Source of the DNA: Plebeiibacterium sediminum
GTDB taxonomy: Bacteria > Bacteroidota > Bacteroidia > Bacteroidales > Marinilabiliaceae
Assembly: GCF_026013605.1 (NCBI RefSeq)
Contig: NZ_JAPDPJ010000021.1
Coordinates: forward strand, 25,799 to 89,798
Direction: 5' to 3'
DNA: 64,000 nucleotides
Shown: piece after piece, positions 56,873 to 64,000 of the stretch
How positions within the stretch are numbered: position 1 is the first letter of the stretch
Layout: each line of letters starts with the position of its first letter
Made by a program: the position numbers and the translations under genes
The notes under the pieces: model-generated
What the model saw: only the letters and a program-made list of their open reading frames with translations
Told to the model about the DNA's origin: nothing
The model's database searches: none

Positions 56873-59023
56873 ATGTCAAAAAAATTATTGATTAGAGACC
56901 TAACGCTTAGAGATGGTCAGCAGTCGTTATTCGCTACCAGATTACGACAAGAGCAAATTGATAGAGTTCTTCCTTTTTATAAGGATGCCAACTTCTATGC
57001 AATGGAAGTATGGGGTGGAGCTGTACCTGACTCTGTAATGCGTTACCTAAACGAGAACCCATGGACACGTCTTCAAACAATTAAAAAAGCTGTTGGTGAT
57101 GTAAGTAAACTAACTGCATTGTCAAGAGGACGTAACTTATTTGGTTATACACCTTATACTAATGAAATTATTGATGGTTTCTGTAAAAATGCCATTGATT
57201 CGGGACTTGGTATCATGCGTATTTTTGATGCATTAAATGATATCGATAACGTAAAATCAACTATCAAATATGTAAAACAGCACGGTGGTATTGCTGACTG
57301 TGCAGTATGTTATACAATTGACCCTGCTTATCCGGAACCACCAAAGAAAAAAGGATTAGCTGGTTTATTTGGTAAAAGAGAAAAAGGACAAGAACCTGTA
57401 TTTACAGACGAATACTTTGTAAATAAAGCAAAAGCTCTTGAAGAATTAGGAGCTGATATGATTACTATTAAAGATATGAGTGGACTTATTCCTCCAACTC
57501 GTGTATCTAAATTAGTAGGCGACTTTAAGAGAAACGTAAAAGTTCCTGTTGACTTCCACACACACTGTACTCCAGGTTATGGTTTAGCTGCAGTATTATC
57601 AGCTATTATGGCAGGTGTTGATGTTGTTGACACAAACATTTGGAACTTTGCAGGTGGACCTGCTGCTCCAGCTATTGAGTTAATCTATTTATTCACTAAG
57701 AAATTAGGAATTGAAATGGATATTAACATGGAAGCTGTTGCAAAAATTAACGCAGAATTACTTACTATCAGAAAAGAGTTAGCTGATGTTGACGGAGTGA
57801 AACAATTCCCTAAACCATTCAACCCTCTTACTGATGAACTTCCAGCAAATATTGATGCAGAATTTGATAAAGCTATCGCTGCTGCAAAAGCTGGTAACGA
57901 AGATGCATTATTAAATGCTTGTCATGCTATTGAAGATTACTTCAACTTCCCAAAACCAAACAACTTGGTTAAAGAAGCTGAGATCCCAGGTGGTATGTAC
58001 ACAAACATGGTAGCTCAGTTAAAAGCGCTTAAATCAGAAGACATCTTAGAAGATGCTATGAAATTAATTCCTACAGTACGTATGGATGCTGGTTTACCTC
58101 CATTGGTAACTCCAACAAGTCAGATTGTAGGTGCTCAGGCGGTTAACTGCGCAATGGATTTGAAGAAAGGAAGTGCTATGTACACTAACGTTTCAAACCA
58201 ATTTATCAGTTTAGTTAAAGGTGAGTATGGGAAAACTCCAATTCCTGTAAAACCAGAATTCAGAGAAAAGATTTGTGGTCACAGAGATGAGCGTCCATTC
58301 GATACTTCTACTTATAAAATGCAACCAAATCCAGTATTGGAAAACTTTGGTGGTGTTAAATTAGCTGAAAACGAAGAAGAAGTTTTACTTCTTGAGTTAT
58401 TCCCAATGGTAGCTAAAGGTTATTTAACCGGAGTTAAAAAAGCTGCTTGGGAAGCTAAACAAGCTAAAGAACCTAAAAAAGAGGTTGTTACTGAAGAAAC
58501 TCCTAAAAAAGAAGCTCCTAAAGCTACAGGTAAGAAAGTTACTATTCCTATGCCAGGAAGAATTTTACAATATCTTGTAAAACCTGGTGATAAAGTGGAA
58601 AAAGGACAAACTGTTGCTACTTTAGAGGCAATGAAAATGGAAAACAGCATTACTGCAGATTTTGCTGGTTATGTTAACACTTTAATGGCTGCTGAAGGTG
58701 ATACTTTACCTGCTGATGCACCAATTATGGATATTGTTGACGCTCCTGTTGCTACAGAAGCTCCTGCTGCAACTGAGGCTCCTAAAGCTGCAAAAGCTAC
58801 AGGTCCTACAAAAGCAGTTAATGTTCCTATGCCAGGTAAAATTTTAGATATCCAGGTTAATGCTGGTGATAAAATTGAAAAAGGTCAGGTTGTTGTAATT
58901 CTTGAAGCTATGAAAATGGAAAACAGCATTACAAGTGACTTTGCCGGAACTGTAAATGATATTTTTGTAAACGTTGGCGACACTGTTGCTGCTGATACAA
59001 AAATTCTTGATGTAGTACAATAA
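56873..59023 (+). CDS. Biotin-dependent carboxyltransferase subunit with two tandem biotinyl domains
   Basis: The protein has 716 residues. The carboxyltransferase TIM barrel (about 1-300) has LTLRDGQQSLFATR at the start, METH-type metal residues (VDFHTHCTPGYG) and TIKDMSGLIPP. A PYC_OADA-like domain (about 310-540) follows, with an unusual Lys-rich stretch (PPKKKGLAGLFGKREKGQEP) at about 161-180. The C-terminus carries two biotinyl domains, each with EAMKMENS: K588 and K681, separated by an Ala/Pro/Thr/Glu linker. It is the PycB/OadA/5S-type subunit, which moves carboxylate between biotin and pyruvate or methylmalonyl-CoA. Confidence 0.93.
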   Translation: MSKKLLIRDLTLRDGQQSLFATRLRQEQIDRVLPFYKDANFYAMEVWGGAVPDSVMRYLNENPWTRLQTIKKAVGDVSKLTALSRGRNLFGYTPYTNEIIDGFCKNAIDSGLGIMRIFDALNDIDNVKSTIKYVKQHGGIADCAVCYTIDPAYPEPPKKKGLAGLFGKREKGQEPVFTDEYFVNKAKALEELGADMITIKDMSGLIPPTRVSKLVGDFKRNVKVPVDFHTHCTPGYGLAAVLSAIMAGVDVVDTNIWNFAGGPAAPAIELIYLFTKKLGIEMDINMEAVAKINAELLTIRKELADVDGVKQFPKPFNPLTDELPANIDAEFDKAIAAAKAGNEDALLNACHAIEDYFNFPKPNNLVKEAEIPGGMYTNMVAQLKALKSEDILEDAMKLIPTVRMDAGLPPLVTPTSQIVGAQAVNCAMDLKKGSAMYTNVSNQFISLVKGEYGKTPIPVKPEFREKICGHRDERPFDTSTYKMQPNPVLENFGGVKLAENEEEVLLLELFPMVAKGYLTGVKKAAWEAKQAKEPKKEVVTEETPKKEAPKATGKKVTIPMPGRILQYLVKPGDKVEKGQTVATLEAMKMENSITADFAGYVNTLMAAEGDTLPADAPIMDIVDAPVATEAPAATEAPKAAKATGPTKAVNVPMPGKILDIQVNAGDKIEKGQVVVILEAMKMENSITSDFAGTVNDIFVNVGDTVAADTKILDVVQ

Positions 59024-59035
59024 TCAAATTAGATA

Positions 59036-59068
59036 GGAACAAGAGCAAGTCTCTTGTTCCCTTTTTTT
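59036..59068 (+). terminator. Terminator of the carboxyltransferase gene
   Basis: A perfect 10-bp stem (59036-59045 with 59051-59060) with a 5-nt loop is followed by CTTTTTTT, 12 bases after the stop codon. Confidence 0.92.
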
Positions 59069-59098
59069 GCATCATCATCAACAAAATAAAAAAGGAAA

Positions 59099-59128
59099 AG
59101 CCCGAATTGATTTGATTCAGTTCGGGCT
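59099..59128 (-). terminator. Terminator of the M19 gene
   Basis: A perfect 8-bp stem (59099-59106 with 59121-59128), with inner TGA/TCA pairing, lies between two convergent genes. On the minus strand it is followed by CCTTTTTTAT. On the plus strand a T-run (59130-59136) also follows, so it can work in both directions. Confidence 0.8.
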
Positions 59129-59159
59129 ATTTTTTTAATATACCTAATAAACCGTAGTA

Positions 59160-60647
59160 TTACTTATAATTCCGTATCACAAAATCATAAACATTCTGAT
59201 ACATTATTTTTTCCAGGATTGTTTCAATCGATAGTCCCATAGCTAGAGCTTTAAAATCATTATTATCGGTGAAATAAACCAACAAAGCATCCATTAAATT
59301 TTTATACTCATCGGCAACTATAAAGGAATCAACAGGATTAATCATTCCGTCAAAATCAGTTCCCAAACAAATCGAGTTCCAAACTTTCGCTTTTTCAGTT
59401 TCGCTTATATCAGAATCCACTACAGCTTTTGCAATTTCAATAATATTCTCCCCTATTTGCTTAGTCCAAAACTGAACTACCTTTTTTGTGTTATTCTTAA
59501 TATCGTGGTTGCTAAACTCTTTAGACTTTTCGATTCTCTCAGCTCCGGATAATATCCTTTGATCTAAGTTTAATCCAATAATACCACCTGATTCAACTAT
59601 AATTCTAATTTCTTCTTTAGATAAATTGATACTCCATGGATTAAAGAACTTAGATTCTTCATACTTCTTTTTATCTGTGTCTGGTAACGTAATAGAATCT
59701 AAAATAGTATCATGTGCTCCAAAACCCATGTGACTGGCAATTATCGGAATTCGATTACTGGCAGCTATGCCTTCATTATATTTGGCTATCTTATGGTAAT
59801 ACCATAATCGGGCAGAAACACTCATATGTTTGGTGTCTATCAAAATCCTCTTGCCATTACCTTTATATTTACCAATACCAAGTAAACAATCTATAACTTC
59901 CTCTCCCCTTGGGTTAACGGGTTCATTTAACCCTACCTGCTGATGCAATAAAAATGAGGCAGCTCCATCAGGAATACTTCTTGCCTGTCCCAGCATTCCA
60001 TTATAAAAATGGTGCGACATGGTAACATACAAAGGCACATGATTCCATGATGTTTTTATTTTTTGAATATTACTTAAAGTAGTTTCATGCACTTCAGGAT
60101 TATGAATAATCTGATCAGCATTGGCAGAAATTAAAGAATGCGCACCTTCTATAGAAGGAATTACAATTATTACATTTTCATCGCTTTCATACTGTTCAAT
60201 ATCCATTGAGTCTTTAGCCAAAACATATTTCCAGTCCTCACCATTTACCTTGTACGTTTTATTATGATCTTGCAATAAAAATTCATATTCCTTTTGCAAG
60301 AATTCAAAATAATTAAAGGAATCACTTTGAACCATATTAATATACCTGACAGGTAAATGGCTTATAAAAAACTTGGCTATAAAATCAGATATATCCCCTT
60401 CGCCAATTATCTCAGGATCTAACCAACTTTGCTCTAAAGGATACAAGGCCGCAACAACCAGCTTTACATTTCCTCTGGCCAAAGCCGGCATGCTTGTTTG
60501 AAAATATTCAGGATAAGCACTATCGCGCTGACGTTTTTTTGGTTTATTGTCACTCCATAATGAGTTTTTTCTGTCTTTATCTGCTTCCTTAAAAGCAAAA
60601 GGATGCATGGTTGGATGACAATGCAAATCAGCAAATATCTTCTTCAT
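59160..60647 (-). CDS. M19-type dipeptidase (renal dipeptidase family)
   Basis: The protein has 495 residues, longer than the usual 320-400 because of inserts in the first half. Metal-binding and active-site motifs are in order: DLHCHPT at 7-13, PSIEGAHSLI near 165, VTMSHHFYNG near 210, RILIDTKHMS near 270, IIASHMGFG near 304, and LGTDFDGM near 427. The family is amidohydrolase-fold and removes dipeptides, including D-amino acid ones. There is no signal peptide, so it is cytoplasmic. It stands alone and ends at the terminator. Confidence 0.85.
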   Translation of the reverse strand: MKKIFADLHCHPTMHPFAFKEADKDRKNSLWSDNKPKKRQRDSAYPEYFQTSMPALARGNVKLVVAALYPLEQSWLDPEIIGEGDISDFIAKFFISHLPVRYINMVQSDSFNYFEFLQKEYEFLLQDHNKTYKVNGEDWKYVLAKDSMDIEQYESDENVIIVIPSIEGAHSLISANADQIIHNPEVHETTLSNIQKIKTSWNHVPLYVTMSHHFYNGMLGQARSIPDGAASFLLHQQVGLNEPVNPRGEEVIDCLLGIGKYKGNGKRILIDTKHMSVSARLWYYHKIAKYNEGIAASNRIPIIASHMGFGAHDTILDSITLPDTDKKKYEESKFFNPWSINLSKEEIRIIVESGGIIGLNLDQRILSGAERIEKSKEFSNHDIKNNTKKVVQFWTKQIGENIIEIAKAVVDSDISETEKAKVWNSICLGTDFDGMINPVDSFIVADEYKNLMDALLVYFTDNNDFKALAMGLSIETILEKIMYQNVYDFVIRNYK

Positions 60648-60740
60648 AGTTATCTAGCTTTAGTCTTAATCTTATATTTCTATTAATCTTAGTACCTCTT
60701 TTTAATGATAAACCTTAGTTTAAAAGGTTAACTACTAAGA

Positions 60741-61268
60741 TTAGGATTCTCTTTTAATATCAACAACTTCTACTTTATATATTATACTTTTTCTCCCCGG
60801 TATTTTATCATCATCACCTACTAAGCCATGAGCCCGGTGAGGTGGCATAATAAAGGTAGCCTTAGCGCCCTTATTTAATAACAATATACCCTCTTCCAGA
60901 CCTGGCTCTACACCACCCTGTCCAACTTTAAACCTTTTATTACCTAATGAATCCGATGAATAGCAAGCTGTTCCATCCAACAGTGTAATTTCAAATGAAA
61001 GCTCAACCACATCGCCTTTTACTGCCAAATCACCTTCACCTTCACTGTCGATATGATACCACAAGCCTGTTTTTGTTTCTTTCATCTGAAGATTATTCTC
61101 TTCAACATATACCTTAATGGCATCAGCATCCAATGAAACCATTCTTCTGTTAATTGAAATCAAATCCTCAGCTGTAGGTCTTCTTTTTTGCTCCTTATCC
61201 TTATTCTGTATGGCACACGAAGAAATAAGCAAAAGAAATATTCCGAAGGTTATATAGGTTTTAATCAT
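60741..61268 (-). CDS. FKBP-type peptidyl-prolyl isomerase lipoprotein
   Basis: The protein has 175 residues. The lipobox LLLISSC has its Cys at 18. A short linker is followed by an FKBP domain at about 75-175, with VVELSFEITLLDGTA and the core KVGQGGVEPGLEEGILLLNKGAKATFIMPP. It is likely a periplasmic or surface folding helper; in gliding Bacteroidota, lipoproteins of this type (GldI) take part in motility, but there is no other gliding gene here. It overlaps the upstream DHH gene by 8 bases. Confidence 0.85.
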   Translation of the reverse strand: MIKTYITFGIFLLLISSCAIQNKDKEQKRRPTAEDLISINRRMVSLDADAIKVYVEENNLQMKETKTGLWYHIDSEGEGDLAVKGDVVELSFEITLLDGTACYSSDSLGNKRFKVGQGGVEPGLEEGILLLNKGAKATFIMPPHRAHGLVGDDDKIPGRKSIIYKVEVVDIKRES

Positions 61269-62292
61269 TGTTACGATCCTCTTTATATTGTTTGTAAAAC
61301 TTTTCTATTTCGCTTTTAAACTTTTCAATTGTCTGTTCCATATTTAGTTGCGACTCACCTCCTGCTGCGTTTCGATGACCCCCTCCATTAAAATTCAACT
61401 CTGAAAATTGATTTACAGGAAAATCGCCTCGTGATCGGAAAGAACACTTTATCTTACCATCTTTCTCCATAAAAAAGGCTGATATATTAATACCTTCAAT
61501 GCCCAATGGATAATTTACAAATCCTTCAGTATCTCCAGGTTGAAAACTAAAATCTTCCAACTCCTGTTTATCTAGCCATAAAAATGCCGCTTGCTGTTCC
61601 GGTAATAAAAACATCTTTTCACCTAAAACATGACCAAGTAATTTCATTCTATGAAAAGAGTTACTATGAAATACCAATTCATGTATTTTATCCTTTTCAA
61701 TATTCTTTTCCAACAAGTTAGCTACAATTCTATAGGTATCCGGATTTGATGAGTTATAGCTTAACGAACCCGTATCCGTCATAATACCCGTATAAAAACA
61801 TTCAGCAGCATCACTGTTCACAAATTCTTCCCATCCACATTTACCTATAACCTGATAAACCAATTCACAAGTTGAAGATGATTGAGGTACAGAAATCATA
61901 ATATCTGCAATCTCTTCCGGGTATGGATGGTGATCTATCATAACTTTAAGAGCTGTTGATTCTGAAACTGCAGTACTTAAATCACTTATTCGTTTAAGAC
62001 TATTAAAATCAACAAATATCAATGCGTTTGCCTCTTTAATTCTGTCTTCCGCTTTCTTTTTATCCTCCTCAAAAATAATCACATCATCAGCACCCTTCAT
62101 CCAGCTTAAAAATTTAGGAAAACCAGACGGAGTAACTACCTGAGCCTCTTTCCCCATCTTCATCAACACATTTTTTAATCCCAAAGAAGAGCCCATTGCA
62201 TCGCCATCCGGATTTAAATGCGGGATAATAACTATATTTTCAATATTGGATACTTCAGCCTTTAGTTTATCTAGAATTTTACTATCAATCAT
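61261..62292 (-). CDS. nrnA: DHH-family phosphoesterase (NrnA/PAP phosphatase-like)
   Basis: The protein has 343 residues from the ATG at 62292. A TATATTTG promoter box sits at 62311-62318, so the more upstream ATG (62310) would fall ahead of the mRNA start and is rejected. The DHH motifs are present: NPDGDAMGSSLG near 26, VDFNSL, MIDHHPYPEE, TDTGSLSYNSS and the DHHA1 signature NFNGGGHRNAAGG near the C-terminus. It degrades short oligonucleotides or 3'-phosphoadenosine phosphate in the cytoplasm. The next gene (FKBP) overlaps it by 8 bases. Confidence 0.92.
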   Translation of the reverse strand: MIDSKILDKLKAEVSNIENIVIIPHLNPDGDAMGSSLGLKNVLMKMGKEAQVVTPSGFPKFLSWMKGADDVIIFEEDKKKAEDRIKEANALIFVDFNSLKRISDLSTAVSESTALKVMIDHHPYPEEIADIMISVPQSSSTCELVYQVIGKCGWEEFVNSDAAECFYTGIMTDTGSLSYNSSNPDTYRIVANLLEKNIEKDKIHELVFHSNSFHRMKLLGHVLGEKMFLLPEQQAAFLWLDKQELEDFSFQPGDTEGFVNYPLGIEGINISAFFMEKDGKIKCSFRSRGDFPVNQFSELNFNGGGHRNAAGGESQLNMEQTIEKFKSEIEKFYKQYKEDRNND

Positions 62293-62310
62293 TTTTAATT
62301 TTTTAATCAT

Positions 62311-62318
62311 CAAATATA
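62311..62318 (-). promoter_or_regulatory. -7 box of the DHH gene
   Basis: On the minus strand the sequence is TATATTTG, an exact TAnnTTTG. It lies 18 bases before the ATG at 62292. No TTTG at -33 was found, so it may be weak or need an activator. Confidence 0.55.
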
Positions 62319-62406
62319 GTTAAATAAAGAAAACTGAATTTTGACTTAAGAGAAAATATTCCTAATATTAAATACTTCAAAATTGAATTATTTAAACAAG
62401 ATAATT

Positions 62407-62826
62407 ATGGCAGGAAATAAAACACTAACAATCATTAAACCTTTTGCGGTAAAGAAAAGAAATTTAGGTGCCATACTAGCAAAAATCGAAGAATCAGGAT
62501 TCCGCTTTTGTGCTATAAAAACCTTAAAGCTTGATAAACATGAAGCTGAAGATTTTTATGTGGAACACAAAGGAAAACCTTTTTTCGATGAACTTACAGA
62601 CTTTATGTCGTCTGGTCCTATTACTGCAGCTATTCTTGAAAAAGAAAATGCTGTTGAAGATTTCAGATTTTTAATTGGAGCTACTGATCCTACCGAAGCT
62701 AAAGAAGGTACCATTAGAAAAATGTTTGCTACCGATAAAGCTCATAATGCAATCCATGGATCTGATAGCGACGAAAGCGCCGAACGGGAATGTAATTTCT
62801 TTTTTAGCAGAAGAGAATTGTTATAA
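62407..62826 (+). CDS. ndk: Nucleoside diphosphate kinase
   Basis: The protein has 139 residues from the ATG at 62407 (the family length is 136-152); a TTG-started frame adds eight residues that do not fit. Motifs are LTIIKPFAVKKRNLG at the start and NAIHGSDSDESAEREC, which holds the catalytic H117. It moves the terminal phosphate of ATP to other nucleoside diphosphates. It is transcribed divergently from nrnA and leads into murQ. Confidence 0.96.
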   Translation: MAGNKTLTIIKPFAVKKRNLGAILAKIEESGFRFCAIKTLKLDKHEAEDFYVEHKGKPFFDELTDFMSSGPITAAILEKENAVEDFRFLIGATDPTEAKEGTIRKMFATDKAHNAIHGSDSDESAERECNFFFSRRELL

Positions 62827-62922
62827 GAAAACACAATAATATTGAGAAGCTGGGGAATAAAAAGCATCAAACTTTTAATTTTTCCAGCTTTGTTGTTTTC
62901 TTTGGGAAAGAATTACTACGAG

Positions 62923-63750
62923 ATGAAAGAATCTATTAACAATAAAAGTATTACAGAATCAGCCAGTCAGTTTGATCATTTAGAAGAAATGTCTGTACAT
63001 GAACTATTGTCCAATATTAATAATGAGGATGCTAAAGTTCATATTGCTGTGCAAAAAGCTATTCCTCAGATAGAAGAATTAGTTGAAAGAATTGTAATAA
63101 GAATGCAAAAAGGAGGACGTATCTTTTATTTAGGAGCTGGAACTAGTGGCAGACTAGGTGTTCTTGATGCATCTGAGGTTCCACCAACATTTGGGGTTCC
63201 GGATAATATGGTTATTGGACTAATCGCAGGTGGTGATGTTGCATTAAGAAAAGCTGTGGAAGCTGCAGAAGATAATCCTGACAAAGCCTGGGATGAACTA
63301 TTAAAATATAATATCAATAGCAACGATACTGTAATTGGAATTGCTGCATCGGGAACCACTCCTTATGTAATTGGGGGTATTAAACACGCACGGGAACACG
63401 GTTTACTGACTGGGTGTATCACATGTAATCCTCAAAGTAAAATTGCCGAAGTAACAGAATTTCCTATCGAAGTAATTGTAGGACCTGAGTTTATTACCGG
63501 AAGCACTCGGTTAAAGTCGGGAACTGCTCAAAAAATGGTTTTGAATATGATTACTACCACAATCATGATTAAGTTGGGTCGCATTAAAGGCAACAAAATG
63601 ATCAATATGCAACTTACCAACAAAAAACTGGTAGACAGAGGTTCACGGATGATTATGGAAGAAACTCATCTTTCCTACGAAAAATCAAAAGAACTGCTTC
63701 TAAAACATGGATCTGTTAAGAATGCTATAGAAGCTTATAAAAACAGATGA
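62923..63750 (+). CDS. murQ: N-acetylmuramic acid 6-phosphate etherase
   Basis: The protein has 275 residues from the ATG at 62923, which gives the family's N-terminus (SITESASQFDHLEEMS). A TTG frame start at 62842 would add a hydrophobic stretch that looks like an artefact. The SIS domain has YLGAGTSGRLGVLDASEVPPT with the catalytic Glu, then GIAASGTTPYVIGG and GSTRLKSGTAQKMVLN. It opens the lactyl ether of MurNAc-6-phosphate to give GlcNAc-6-phosphate, a step in cell-wall recycling. It lies 96 bases after ndk on the same strand. Confidence 0.96.
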   Translation: MKESINNKSITESASQFDHLEEMSVHELLSNINNEDAKVHIAVQKAIPQIEELVERIVIRMQKGGRIFYLGAGTSGRLGVLDASEVPPTFGVPDNMVIGLIAGGDVALRKAVEAAEDNPDKAWDELLKYNINSNDTVIGIAASGTTPYVIGGIKHAREHGLLTGCITCNPQSKIAEVTEFPIEVIVGPEFITGSTRLKSGTAQKMVLNMITTTIMIKLGRIKGNKMINMQLTNKKLVDRGSRMIMEETHLSYEKSKELLLKHGSVKNAIEAYKNR

Positions 63751-64000
63751 TAGTTACTTATTAATTTGAATCTATACTTAAAATTACAAAGAGTTCACAG
63801 AAGTATATCCTTTCAGATTTAATGTATATCATTAAAAAATAAAAAACTCAGTGCCTCAGCCCCTCTGTACTCATTTTTAATCAGAGCTGTCCTAATTATA
63901 CTTGTCAACTGGTGCTTCGCCCAGACCTGACTTCATTTTTTGTCATGCCACAAAAAACAGAAGCAAAAAAAGGCTAGGCTGCACCCACTTCTCTCAAAAA
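63751..64000. other. Non-coding end of the window
   Basis: No gene is visible in the last 250 bases. The first half is AT-rich; the second half (about 63850-64000) has clearly more G+C, with CTCAGCCCC, CTTCGCCCAGACC and a GGCTAGGCTGCACCC tail and several A-runs. It could be the start of a conserved intergenic repeat or of the next gene's leader; I see no open frame. Confidence 0.5.

Noticed and set aside
62842..62922. Hydrophobic N-terminal extension of MurQ from a TTG
   Set aside because: MurQ is cytoplasmic and the family begins near the ATG at 62923. The extension is likely non-coding leader.

Overview
The window is AT-rich DNA from a member of the Bacteroidota, most likely a marine, facultatively or strictly fermentative lineage of the Marinilabiliales/Bacteroidales type (inference). 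The evidence is TAnnTTTG-type -7 promoter elements, a type IX secretion (Por) C-terminal sorting domain on a secreted protease, many SusD-like-length lipoboxes and Sec signals, a membrane-bound TPR/AraC-type regulator, and butyrate/acetate kinase fermentation genes. No rRNA, tRNA or CRISPR array was seen.

Layout. 1-9.6 kb (+): the end of a large unrecognised protein cut by the window edge, then a tight run of a beta-rich secreted protein, an Xaa-Pro aminopeptidase, a family 2 glycosyltransferase, a TlpA-like thioredoxin protein and a DUF4465-like lipoprotein. 9.6-13.1 kb (-): a type IX-secreted trypsin-like protease and a cation/proton antiporter. 13.2-18.8 kb (-): an acyl-phosphate fermentation block (pta, a divergent 3-hydroxyacyl-CoA dehydrogenase, ackA, ptb, buk) split into three units by good intrinsic terminators. 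19.3-25.8 kb (-): monomeric isocitrate dehydrogenase, dnaX and topoisomerase III. dnaX appears split, but the break is an A AAA AAG slippery heptamer directly before a stop codon. A -1 shift joins the two frames without a stop, so this looks like a programmed-frameshift gamma/tau gene. 26-32 kb: a RecA1-only DEAD-box-like protein, a MaoC-like hydratase, an MFS transporter, a TIGR01777-type epimerase-like protein, and a folP-dacA-small membrane protein cluster. 32.3-38.9 kb (+): an RND efflux operon (TolC-like, adaptor, pump) with two small accessory genes, followed by a terminator.

39-51.7 kb (-) is the accessory region and the most unusual part. From 49.6 down to 40.9 kb it holds a decaying tandem array. 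One intact pair encodes a lipoprotein with a Gly-rich linker and a C-terminal HExxH metallopeptidase-like domain (A1), followed 10 nt later by a small secreted protein (B1). Downstream lie at least four further A fragments, all lacking the N-terminal half and damaged by a nonsense codon, a frameshift or truncation. Three of the four are followed 6-12 nt later by a B-family gene that is still open. The array ends at an IS1380-family insertion sequence (1685 bp, 17-bp imperfect inverted repeats, CTAG on both sides) whose flanks come from two different genes. This layout resembles polymorphic toxin/immunity or surface-antigen cassette arrays, but its function is not known from the sequence. Further up, 50.54-50.73 kb contains eight or nine degenerate 21-bp tandem repeats in a 685-bp gene-free stretch.

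51.9-64 kb: a fibronectin type III lipoprotein, a secreted protein of unknown role, a membrane-spanning TPR-HTH regulator, a biotin-dependent carboxyltransferase subunit with two tandem biotinyl domains, an M19-type dipeptidase, an FKBP lipoprotein, a DHH phosphoesterase (NrnA-like), ndk and murQ. Several long open frames begin at TTG or GTG, and I moved those starts to the internal ATG that fits the family.
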